A stretch of DNA of 6,295 bases from an uncultured Oscillospiraceae bacterium. Lineage in GTDB: Bacteria > Bacillota_A > Clostridia > Oscillospirales > Oscillospiraceae. The notes under the pieces were generated by a model, which was given only the letters and a program-made list of their open reading frames with translations, was not told the origin of the DNA and searched no databases. The stretch is from assembly GCA_944387755.1 (NCBI GenBank), contig CALXGC010000085.1, forward strand, positions 1 through 6,295. Direction: 5' to 3'. Positions 1-5,471 of this stretch are shown here, piece by piece (position 1 is the first letter of the stretch; each line of letters opens with the position of its first letter). A program made the position numbers and the translations under genes.

Positions 1-2
1 TG

Positions 3-1625
3 GAGATCTGCCGCTGGGTGTCCTCCAAGTACACCCGCTCCAAGGTGCGCAAGGCCCTCCCCAAGGACTACGCCTACATCATCGACGAGCTGCTCCACAC
101 CCACTACGACGAGGCGGACAAGCGGGACTACTACGAGAACATCATCTCCACCATCATCGACCTGGGCCAGGCGGACCGGTTCATCGAGGCGGTGTCCGCC
201 GTCATCAAGCGCATGGCGGTGGACCACATGCACATCGTGGGAGACATCTTCGACCGGGGCCCCCGGGCGGACATCATCATGGACTCCCTGCTGGACTACC
301 ACAGCGTGGACATCCAGTGGGGCAACCACGACATTTTGTGGATGGGGGCGGCCTCCGGCTCCCGGACCCTGGTGGCCACGGTGCTGGCCAACTCCATCCA
401 CTACAACAATCTGGAGGTCATCGAGACGGGCTACGGCATCTCCCTGCGCCCCCTGTCCGTCTTCGCCAACGAGGTGTACCGGGACTGCGACGTCCACTGC
501 TTCGACGTCAAGCTCACCGGCCCCGACGCCGCCCAGTACAGCGAGAAGGACAAGCTCCTCTCCGCCCGGATGCACAAGGCCATCACCATCATCCTCTTCA
601 AGCTGGAGGGCCAGAAGCTGCTGCGCCACCCGGAATACGGCATGGCGGACCGGCTGCTGCTGGACAAAATCGACTATGAGCACAGGTGCGTCGCCATCGA
701 CGGCGTCACCTACCCTCTGGAGGACGTGGATTTCCCCACGGTGGACCCCAGGGACCCCTACGCCCTCACCCCGGAGGAGAACAGCGTCATCGACCAGCTC
801 ACCGCCTCCTTCCAGCGCAGCGAGAAGCTTCAGAAACACGTGCGCTTCCTGTACTCCAAGGGGAGCCTCTATAAAATTTTCAACGGCAACCTGCTCTTCC
901 ACGGCTGCATTCCCATGACCCCGGAGGGGGAGCTGCTCTCCTTCACCCTGGGGGGCAGGGAGCGGAAGGGCCGGGAATTCTTCGACTATGTGGACACCGC
1001 CGCCCGGCAGGCCTACTACCTCAAGCCCGGCTCCACAGAGCGGAAGCTGGGCATGGACCTGCTGTGGTTTCTGTGGGCGGGTCGGAACAGCCCCATCTTC
1101 GGCCGGGACCGCATGACCACCTTCGAGCGGCGGCTCATCAAGGACGAGGCCGCCTGGACCGAGCCGAAAAACGCCTATTACACCCTCTACCAGGACCCCG
1201 CCGTGTGCGACGCCCTCCTGCGGGAGTTCGGCCTGGAGGGCCCCCACTGCCACATCGTCAACGGTCACATCCCCGTCAAGTCCAAGAAGGGCGAGAGCCC
1301 CATCAAGGGGGGCGGCAAGCTGCTGGTTATCGACGGCGGCTTCTGCCGGGCCTATCAGTCCACCACCGGCATTGCAGGCTACACCCTGATCTACAACTCC
1401 TGGGTCATGCGCATCGTCTCCCACCAGCCCTTCTGCGGCCGGAAGGCCGCCATCGAGGAAAACCAGGACATCGCCAGCAGCTCCCAGGTATTCGAGCGGA
1501 TGGACAGCCGCCTGAAAATCGCCCAGACCGACGTCGGCCGCCGGCTTCAGGTCCAGTCGGAGGACCTGCGGAACCTGGTGGAGGCCTTCAAGGCCGGCGC
1601 GGTGCTGGAGGACCACCGCGACTGA
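3..1625 (+). CDS. fbp: Fructose-1,6-bisphosphatase class III (5' partial)
   Basis: This enzyme hydrolyses fructose-1,6-bisphosphate to fructose-6-phosphate in gluconeogenesis, in the cytosol. Class III is the Firmicutes type, built on a calcineurin-like metallophosphatase fold unrelated to E. coli Fbp. Counting from the GTG at 18, the metal-binding motifs GDIFDRG (about 75-81) and GNHD (about 102-105) are clear, as are later metal and active-site segments HGCIPM (about 295) and NGHIPVK (about 415), followed by VIDGG. The reading frame is open to the left edge (E-I-C-R-W precede the GTG), so the GTG is internal, not the start. The family usually runs about 640-670 residues, so roughly the first 100-130 lie outside the window. 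The C-terminus is intact and ends 15 nt before cobO. Identification is confident; only the N-terminus is unseen. Confidence 0.96.
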   Translation, partial: EICRWVSSKYTRSKVRKALPKDYAYIIDELLHTHYDEADKRDYYENIISTIIDLGQADRFIEAVSAVIKRMAVDHMHIVGDIFDRGPRADIIMDSLLDYHSVDIQWGNHDILWMGAASGSRTLVATVLANSIHYNNLEVIETGYGISLRPLSVFANEVYRDCDVHCFDVKLTGPDAAQYSEKDKLLSARMHKAITIILFKLEGQKLLRHPEYGMADRLLLDKIDYEHRCVAIDGVTYPLEDVDFPTVDPRDPYALTPEENSVIDQLTASFQRSEKLQKHVRFLYSKGSLYKIFNGNLLFHGCIPMTPEGELLSFTLGGRERKGREFFDYVDTAARQAYYLKPGSTERKLGMDLLWFLWAGRNSPIFGRDRMTTFERRLIKDEAAWTEPKNAYYTLYQDPAVCDALLREFGLEGPHCHIVNGHIPVKSKKGESPIKGGGKLLVIDGGFCRAYQSTTGIAGYTLIYNSWVMRIVSHQPFCGRKAAIEENQDIASSSQVFERMDSRLKIAQTDVGRRLQVQSEDLRNLVEAFKAGAVLEDHRD

Positions 1626-1640
1626 CCTGGAGGCGCATCT

Positions 1641-2150
1641 ATGATTCATCTCTACTGCGGCGACGGCAAGGGGAAGACCACCGCCGCCATGGGCCTGGCC
1701 CTCCGCATGGCCGGCCGGGGCCGGGGCGCGGTGATCGCCCAGTTTCTCAAGGGGGCGGACAGCGGCGAACGGCTGGCCCTGGCGCGGCTCCCCGGCGTCA
1801 CCCTGCTCCCCGTGCCGGAGCGGGTCAAATTCTCCTTCCAGCTCTCCCCGGAGGAGCGGGAGCAGGAGCGGCGGCGCTCGCTGGCGCTGCTGCTCCAGGC
1901 CGGGCGGGCCGCCCAGGACCCCAGCTGCGGCCTGCTTGTTCTGGACGAGGTGTGCGCGGCGGTGAACACCGGCCTGCTCCCCCTGGAGGAGGTGCTGGCC
2001 TGCCTGGACCGCCTCTCCTGCGAGGTGGTCCTCACCGGCCGGGCCCCCGCGCCGGAGCTCCAGCGCCGGGCGGACTATGTCACCGAGATGGTCAAGCGCC
2101 GCCACCCCTTTGACGGCGGCGTCTCCGCCCGCCTGGGGGTGGAGTGGTAG
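1641..2150 (+). CDS. cobO: Cob(I)yrinic acid a,c-diamide adenosyltransferase (CobO/BtuR/CobA type)
   Basis: This enzyme transfers the 5'-deoxyadenosyl group of ATP to reduced corrinoid, in cobalamin synthesis or salvage, in the cytosol. The 169-residue product has the family's P-loop at residues 7-14 (GDGKGKTT), the VIAQFLKG segment (31-38), a Walker B-like LVLDE (99-103), LTGR (131-134), and the typical C-terminal run from ADYVTEM to KRRHPFDGGVSARLGVEW. It is shorter than E. coli BtuR (about 196 residues) because it lacks the N-terminal extension, as is common in clostridial members. The ATG is supported by GGAGG at 1629-1633 with 7-nt spacing. It lies 15 nt after fbp with no terminator or promoter between, so cotranscription is likely, though no metabolic link between the two is obvious. 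No terminator is seen after the stop. Confidence 0.95.
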   Translation: MIHLYCGDGKGKTTAAMGLALRMAGRGRGAVIAQFLKGADSGERLALARLPGVTLLPVPERVKFSFQLSPEEREQERRRSLALLLQAGRAAQDPSCGLLVLDEVCAAVNTGLLPLEEVLACLDRLSCEVVLTGRAPAPELQRRADYVTEMVKRRHPFDGGVSARLGVEW

Positions 2151-2161
2151 AAACCGCCCCC

Positions 2162-2190
2162 TTGCCCCCGGCGCAGGTCCATTGTATAAT
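2162..2190 (+). promoter_or_regulatory. Sigma-A promoter for crt
   Basis: A perfect -10 TATAAT lies at 2185-2190, with TTGCCC (4 of 6 matches to TTGACA) at 2162-2167 and a 17-bp spacer. Transcription would start near 2197, giving a leader of about 54 nt before the crt start. It begins right after the cobO stop, so crt can be transcribed independently of the fbp-cobO unit. Confidence 0.75.
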
Positions 2191-2204
2191 AAAGCCGGCA
2201 GAGG

Positions 2205-2227
2205 TCCGAATTCTTATGTTCCGAATT
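2205..2227 (+). repeat. 8-bp direct repeat TCCGAATT in the crt leader
   Basis: TCCGAATT occurs at 2205-2212 and again at 2220-2227, a 15-bp repeat period, between the predicted transcription start and the crt SD site. The surrounding DNA is much more A/T-rich than the genes. It may be a regulator site or chance. It does not match the Rex operator pattern TTGTTAA-N4-TTAACAA. Confidence 0.4.
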
Positions 2228-2250
2228 TTTATTTTAAGGAGGAATTTCCC

Positions 2251-3027
2251 ATGGCTTTTGTAGATTTTGAGCAGCGCGGCCCCATCGGCATCCTCACCAT
2301 GAACCGCCCGGAGGCCCTCAACGCCCTGAACGATCAGGTGCTGAAGGACCTGGACGCCGCCCTGGACGCGGCGGAGGCCAGCGAGGAGGTGCTGGTGCTG
2401 ATTCTCACCGGCGCGGGCCGCTCCTTTGTGGCCGGGGCCGACATCGGCCAGATGAAGGACTTCACCCCGGTGGAGGCCAAGAAGTTCGGCCTGTACGGCA
2501 ACAGCGTGTTCCTGAAGCTGGAGAACTTCCCCAAGCCCGTCATCGCCGCGGTGAACGGCTTCGCCCTGGGCGGCGGGTGCGAGCTGGCTATGGCCTGCGA
2601 CATCCGCCTGGCCAGCGAGAAGGCCAGGTTCGGCCAGCCAGAGGTGGGGCTGGGCATTACCCCCGGCTTCGGCGGCACCCAGCGCCTGGCCCGCATCGTG
2701 GGGACCTCCAACGCCATGGAGCTTATCCTCACCGCAGAGAACATCAACGCCCAGCGGGCCCTTGAGATCGGCCTGGTGAGCCACGTCTATCCCCCGGAGG
2801 CCCTGATGGACGAGGCCGTGAAGCTGGCCCAGGCCATCGCCGCCAACGCCCAGGTGGCCGTGCGCCAGTCCAAGGCCGCCATCCGCCGGGGCCAGCAGAC
2901 CGACATGTACACCGGCGCCGCCTTCGAGGCGGAGGCCTTCGGCCTGTGCTTCTCCACCGAGGACCAGAAGGCCGCCATGACCGCCTTTGTGAACAAGGCG
3001 GAGAAGGCCCCCTTCAAAAACCGCTGA
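2251..3027 (+). CDS. crt: Crotonase: 3-hydroxybutyryl-CoA dehydratase / enoyl-CoA hydratase
   Basis: The product is a 258-residue enoyl-CoA hydratase/isomerase-family protein that most likely hydrates crotonyl-CoA reversibly to 3-hydroxybutyryl-CoA, as in clostridial butyrate synthesis. Features seen are the CoA-binding and oxyanion-hole segment AGAD (61-64), NGFALGGGCELAMACD (102-117) with the second oxyanion glycine and catalytic Glu111, and FGQPEVGLGITPGFGGTQRL (127-146) with catalytic Glu131. Both glutamates of true hydratases are present, which argues against non-hydratase crotonases. The start at 2251 is set by AAGGAGGA at 2236-2243 with 7-nt spacing; the frame is open further upstream into cobO, but that would cover the promoter. 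The gene stands alone between its own promoter and terminator; no bcd, etf, hbd or thl lies beside it. Exact substrate chain length cannot be read from sequence. Confidence 0.93.
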   Translation: MAFVDFEQRGPIGILTMNRPEALNALNDQVLKDLDAALDAAEASEEVLVLILTGAGRSFVAGADIGQMKDFTPVEAKKFGLYGNSVFLKLENFPKPVIAAVNGFALGGGCELAMACDIRLASEKARFGQPEVGLGITPGFGGTQRLARIVGTSNAMELILTAENINAQRALEIGLVSHVYPPEALMDEAVKLAQAIAANAQVAVRQSKAAIRRGQQTDMYTGAAFEAEAFGLCFSTEDQKAAMTAFVNKAEKAPFKNR

Positions 3028-3040
3028 GGCCCTGCCTCCC

Positions 3041-3069
3041 AAGTCCGGACGAAAGTCCGGACTTTTTTT
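3041..3069 (+). terminator. Intrinsic terminator of crt
   Basis: A perfect 10-bp stem (AAGTCCGGAC at 3041-3050 and GTCCGGACTT at 3055-3064) closes a GAAA tetraloop and runs into seven T residues (3063-3069). It begins 14 nt after the crt stop codon and separates crt from the AEC permease gene. Confidence 0.95.
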
Positions 3070-3078
3070 CACGCCGCC

Positions 3079-3107
3079 GTGACAAGCCGTTCATTTTCTG
3101 TTATAAT
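3079..3107 (+). promoter_or_regulatory. Sigma-A promoter for the AEC permease gene, extended -10
   Basis: GTGACA (5 of 6 matches) at 3079-3084, a 17-bp spacer, and a perfect TATAAT at 3102-3107 preceded by the extended -10 TG at 3099-3100. The predicted start is near 3114. It sits 10 bp after the crt terminator, so the permease gene is its own transcription unit. The match is close enough to suggest strong basal expression. Confidence 0.85.
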
Positions 3108-3151
3108 CCCTCTATCCGCTTGACTGCGGCAGGAAGGGAGCTGAGGACGCC

Positions 3152-4090
3152 ATGCTCGACATCGGCGCTGTATTTTCCAATCTGCTGGGGCTGTTTCTCC
3201 TCATCGGCGTGGGGTACGCCTCCGTCCGGTTCGGGGTGCTCCCGGCCTCGTCCACAAAGCTGTTCAGCGCGCTGCTGATGAAAATCACCACCCCCGCGAT
3301 TATTTTTACCTCCATGGTCCGGCCCTTTGACCCCGCCTTTCTCCGCTCCGGCGTCACCGCGGCCGTTTTGGGCGGCGTGCTCTACCTGCTCTACTCCCTG
3401 GCGGGGGCGGCGCTGCAGCGGGTCTTCCGGGTGGAGAAGCGCCGCCGGGGCATATGGATCTTCTCCTGCACCTTCAACAACAACGGCTTCATGGGCTTCC
3501 CCGTCACCCAGGCCCTCTTCGGGGCGGACGGCGTGGCGCTGGCGGCCTTTATGGGTATTCCCTTCAACCTGATGGCCTACGTCTACGGCGCAAAGCTCAT
3601 CGGCATGGACCACAGCGTGGTCAGCGGCGCGCCGCCGGTCCCCTGGCGCTCCATCCTGTGCACCGCCATCAACGCCGCGACCTTCCTGGGCCTTGTGTTC
3701 TACGGCTTTCAAATCCCCATTCCGGAATTTTTGGCCTCTCCCCTGGGCTACTTAGCCGACGTCACCACCCCTCTGTCCATGCTCATCATCGGCATGACCC
3801 TGGCCGAGGGACAGATCTCCAACGTCTTCCGCAGCAAGGACGTGTTCTCCTGTACGTTTATGCGGCTGCTCCTCCTCCCTGTGCTGACCTTCGGCCTGCT
3901 GGAGGCCCTGCCCGGCCTGGACCCGTTCCTCATCGGGGTCATTGTCATCCTCATGTCCATGCCCTCCCCGGCCATCAGCACCATCCTGGCGGAGACCTAC
4001 GGCGGCGATTCGGAGTTCGCCTCTGAGACCGTCTTCCTCTCCAGCCTGCTCTGCCTGGGGTCCATCCCGCTGATCTCCCTGCTGCTGTGA
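3152..4090 (+). CDS. AEC-family (auxin efflux carrier-like) transporter
   Basis: The product is a 312-residue polytopic membrane protein of the AEC family, the bacterial relatives of plant PIN carriers; characterised members move small carboxylates such as malate or malonate. About ten hydrophobic segments are visible, in two halves either side of a short polar loop near 152-165. Family hallmarks are GYASVRFGVLP (21-31), the NNNGFMGFPV motif (109-118), PLSMLIIGMTLA (207-218) and the MPSPAISTILAETYGGD segment (270-286). Length is normal and both ends look intact. The ATG at 3152 has GAGG at 3143-3146 (5 nt away) and a weaker AGGAAGGGAG upstream. It is a single gene with its own promoter and terminator. 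Substrate and transport direction cannot be inferred, and no neighbour suggests one. Confidence 0.9.
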   Translation: MLDIGAVFSNLLGLFLLIGVGYASVRFGVLPASSTKLFSALLMKITTPAIIFTSMVRPFDPAFLRSGVTAAVLGGVLYLLYSLAGAALQRVFRVEKRRRGIWIFSCTFNNNGFMGFPVTQALFGADGVALAAFMGIPFNLMAYVYGAKLIGMDHSVVSGAPPVPWRSILCTAINAATFLGLVFYGFQIPIPEFLASPLGYLADVTTPLSMLIIGMTLAEGQISNVFRSKDVFSCTFMRLLLLPVLTFGLLEALPGLDPFLIGVIVILMSMPSPAISTILAETYGGDSEFASETVFLSSLLCLGSIPLISLLL

Positions 4091-4092
4091 CA

Positions 4093-4123
4093 AAAAACGG
4101 ACCGCCCTGTGCGGTCCGTTTTT
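4093..4123 (+). terminator. Bidirectional intrinsic terminator after the AEC permease
   Basis: A 13-bp perfect inverted repeat (4093-4105 with 4111-4123, core ACGGACCGC) closes a 5-nt loop and is flanked by five T residues on the plus strand. Read on the minus strand it is followed by six T residues (complement of 4092-4097). It can therefore stop the permease transcript and also any minus-strand transcript that passes the terminator at 4171-4230. Confidence 0.93.
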
Positions 4124-4143
4124 GCTTTTCCGCTTTCTTCCGC

Positions 4144-4168
4144 TCTCCCCGCCGGGAAGGCCGGGAGA
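4144..4168. repeat. Imperfect hairpin between two terminators
   Basis: TCTCCC (4144-4149) pairs with GGGAGA (4163-4168). After a C/C mismatch, GCC (4151-4153) pairs with GGC (4159-4161) around a GGGAA loop. There is no U-tract on either strand, so it is probably not a terminator by itself. It lies between the terminators at 4093-4123 and 4171-4230. Confidence 0.5.
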
Positions 4169-4170
4169 AA

Positions 4171-4230
4171 ACAGAAAAGAAATGACCCCCGACCGCGCCG
4201 CTTACGGCTCTCTCAGTCAGGGGTCATTTC
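4171..4230 (-). terminator. Intrinsic terminator of the minus-strand 500-nt transcript
   Basis: Read on the minus strand, GAAATGACCCC (4230-4220) pairs perfectly with GGGGTCATTTC (4189-4179), an 11-bp outer stem. Inside, GAC pairs with GTC and GCCG pairs with CGGC around a TAAG tetraloop, giving a long branched or bulged hairpin. A UUUUCUGUUUU tract follows (4178-4168). Nothing T-rich follows on the plus strand, so its direction is clear. Confidence 0.85.
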
Positions 4231-4256
4231 TGGTGGTTCTTGTTATCTAACATCAT
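4224..4256 (-). CDS. Possible 10-residue peptide next to the terminator
   Basis: ATG at 4256 encodes MMLDNKNHQK and then TGA. It has the best SD site of the region, GGAGGT at 4268-4263 with 6-nt spacing. Its stop codon lies inside the outer stem of the terminator, so a translating ribosome would compete with terminator folding. No gene follows on this strand, so classical attenuation has no obvious target. It could instead be the remnant of a longer gene start. In the same frame it continues the longer open stretch upstream, separated from it by one TGA at 4292-4290. Confidence 0.3.
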   Translation of the reverse strand: MMLDNKNHQK

Positions 4257-4289
4257 TTGTTTACCTCCATTTCTATCAATTCTCCCTTT

Positions 4290-4367
4290 TCACATCCCAA
4301 ACGCCTTCAGATTTGCGCCATCCGCTTTCAACATCTTCTTCTGCGCCCTGTGCGCTTCCTCATACAT
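4290..4367 (-). CDS. Possible small protein, 25 residues, in a longer start-less frame
   Basis: ATG at 4367 gives MYEEAHRAQKKMLKADGAN followed by LKAFGM and TGA, a charged sequence that would form an amphipathic helix. The frame is open much further back, to a TAA at 4553-4551 (86 sense codons), but has no ATG there; a GTG at 4430 with GGAG about 10 nt before it would give 46 residues. The 25-residue ATG has only a weak AGGA 4 nt upstream. The long open frame may be a gene whose start was lost, or chance, because a second minus frame is also open over most of the same stretch. Confidence 0.25.
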   Translation of the reverse strand: MYEEAHRAQKKMLKADGANLKAFGM

Positions 4368-4576
4368 GAGGTCCTGTTCTGCTGCGGGATTTTGTCTGTC
4401 TGTCCGCGTGGTGTGAAATTGGAGTTGCACCAGACTGTCGCTCCGTCCGGCAAGCGGGGTTTTGGAACCGACCGGCCAGCCGCTCTTCCTTTGGAGTGGA
4501 GCTTTCCGCTCCCAGAAGATTTTCTGGACCAGATCCCTAAGCCTTTGCTCTTACCGTTTTCCTATCCGCGCCTCTC

Positions 4577-4648
4577 TCAATCGAACATCTTTATTTCAAT
4601 TGCTGCCGCCGGATGCGGGAACATCTGGGAGTCAGGTTTTTCTACCAC
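4577..4648 (-). CDS. Possible 23-residue leader peptide at the 5' end of the transcript
   Basis: A good SD-like run, AAAGGGTGAT at 4664-4655, lies about 10 nt inside the predicted transcript. A GTG at 4648, 6 nt after it, opens a 23-residue frame (VVEKPDSQMFPHPAAAIEIK then MFD, stop). An overlapping ATG at 4650 in another frame reads only ATG-TGG-TAG, a two-codon minimal frame. The short leader with an SD site is typical of an mRNA rather than a purely structural RNA, but no family is recognised and either start could be fortuitous. Confidence 0.28.
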   Translation of the reverse strand: MVEKPDSQMFPHPAAAIEIKMFD

Positions 4649-4678
4649 ATTGGTATCACCCTTTCTCTTTCTGGCTAT

Positions 4679-4707
4679 AATATAGCACTTCGCCCCGAAT
4701 TTGTCAA
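4679..4707 (-). promoter_or_regulatory. Strong sigma-A promoter for the 500-nt transcript
   Basis: Read on the minus strand: perfect TTGACA at 4707-4702, a 17-bp spacer, and TATATT (5 of 6) at 4684-4679. Transcription would start near 4672. Upstream of the -35, about 4708-4740, the strand is rich in A and T runs and resembles an UP element. It lies about 60 bp after the stop of the DUF1461 gene, with no convincing terminator between, so read-through from that operon is also possible. Confidence 0.88.
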
Positions 4708-4766
4708 CGGTTTTTATGAGAAATTCCAAACCTTTTTGCAGGATTTCTGAAAAATGCTTGCAAGCG

Positions 4767-5471
4767 CTATTTGGCGCCGCAGCCGGGACAGCCGGCGCAG
4801 GGCGCCTGCCGCCCCTTCTCCCGCCCCGCCGCCAGGAAGTCCGCCCCAATGAGCGCCGCGCACCAGAACACCACCAGCGCCAGAATCAGAAGGGCGCAGT
4901 TGCGGAAGAAGGCCTCCGGCAGCAGCAGAATCACGGGGTCCGTGCGCCAGTCGAAGATCCAGTTGGTCTTGCCGGGGAAAAACAGGGTGTGGAAGACCAC
5001 AAACGCCCGCTGGAAGTCCAGCGCCGCCAGCCCTCCCGCCAGGAGGAACGCCGCCCCCAGCAGCGCCGCCCCCCAGAAGCCGGGCCCCCGGCCCAGCAGG
5101 CGGGCGGGCGTCAGGCGCTTCCGCCGGCCAACGCATATCAGAACCAGCAGCGCCGCCGCCGACAGCGCCAGCAGCGCCAGGTCCAGCTGAAACAGCCCCC
5201 GCACGTCCGCAAAGTGGTCCCGGCCCGACGCCGACCAGAGCAGTCCCCCCGCGGAGAACTCCTCCCTCAGGCCCAGGCAGAAGTCCATCACCTCGTCAAA
5301 CGCCTGCCGGATCTGCTCCACCGACAGCCCGGTGCGCTCCGGCAGCTGGAGGGCCTCAATATGGGCGTAATAAAACGGGCGGCACAGAATGGGCGCCGCG
5401 ATGGAGCCGGACAGCACCAGCACGGCGGCGGACAGCGCCGTCAAAACCGCCAGCAGCTTACTGGATTTCAC
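4767..5471 (-). CDS. DUF1461/TIGR01906 membrane protein, probable lipoprotein intramolecular transacylase (Lit-like)
   Basis: The product is a 234-residue membrane protein of the DUF1461/TIGR01906 family. Hydrophobic segments lie at about 6-28, 96-115, 132-152 and 190-213, with an extracytoplasmic region at about 30-95. RDHFADVRGLF (84-94) and FHTLFFPGKTNWIF (160-173), then DP-ILLLPEAFF, are the family's conserved blocks. Lit, a characterised member from Enterococcus and Bacillus, uses two conserved histidines to move the sn-2 acyl chain of a diacylglyceryl lipoprotein to its N-terminal cysteine; His86 and His161 here sit in the matching contexts. The start is GTG at 5471, backed by GAGAGGTGA at 5486-5478 with 6-nt spacing, and overlaps the upstream gene by 14 nt. 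The C-terminal tail is odd, with three cysteines (225, 228, 231) in CAGCPGCG. Family membership is confident; Lit activity is inference. Confidence 0.82.
   Translation of the reverse strand: MKSSKLLAVLTALSAAVLVLSGSIAAPILCRPFYYAHIEALQLPERTGLSVEQIRQAFDEVMDFCLGLREEFSAGGLLWSASGRDHFADVRGLFQLDLALLALSAAALLVLICVGRRKRLTPARLLGRGPGFWGAALLGAAFLLAGGLAALDFQRAFVVFHTLFFPGKTNWIFDWRTDPVILLLPEAFFRNCALLILALVVFWCAALIGADFLAAGREKGRQAPCAGCPGCGAK

Larger units (their letters stand above)
4171..4672 (-). ncRNA. Unidentified 500-nt transcription unit (structured RNA or small-protein mRNA)
   Basis: A strong promoter (4679-4707) and a strong terminator (4171-4230), both on the minus strand, bound this stretch, which has no conventional gene. 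Base composition is clearly lower in GC than the flanking genes. Local hairpins are frequent: TACCA/TGGTA just after the start, two adjacent perfect hairpins at 4498-4527 (GGAGC/GCTCC and CAGAA/TTCTG), a longer bulged stem pairing 4398-4413 with 4428-4435, CCTCA/TGAGG at 4358-4371 and GCGC/GCGC just below it. AGATGTT occurs three times (minus strand, at 4336-4330, 4590-4584 and 4626-4620). I see no signature of RNase P RNA, tmRNA, SRP RNA or a group II intron domain V. Three very short frames inside are listed separately. It may be an undescribed RNA, a carrier of microproteins, or a decayed gene. Confidence 0.5.

Noticed and set aside
1064..2113. A 349-codon plus frame spanning the fbp-cobO junction
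   Set aside because: It is an out-of-frame shadow rich in Gly, Pro and Arg, overlapping two well-identified genes.
2077..2250. N-terminal extension of crt back into cobO
   Set aside because: It would run through the TATAAT promoter and leader, and the perfect SD at 2236-2243 fixes the start at 2251, matching the family's length.
4179..4230. Group II intron domain V suggested by GAGCCGTAAGCGG
   Set aside because: The helix lacks the conserved AGC catalytic triad context and GAAA-type loop, and the structure with its U-tract is better explained as a terminator.
4257..4685. A 142-codon plus-strand open frame across the intergenic region
   Set aside because: It starts at TTG with no SD site, runs antisense over the minus-strand transcript with its promoter and terminator, and its hydrophobic translation matches no family I know.
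4577..4849. A 90-codon minus frame starting at 4849
   Set aside because: It overlaps the 3' end of the DUF1461 gene and reads through the -35/-10 elements. Only its last 23 codons, from GTG 4648, are considered possible.
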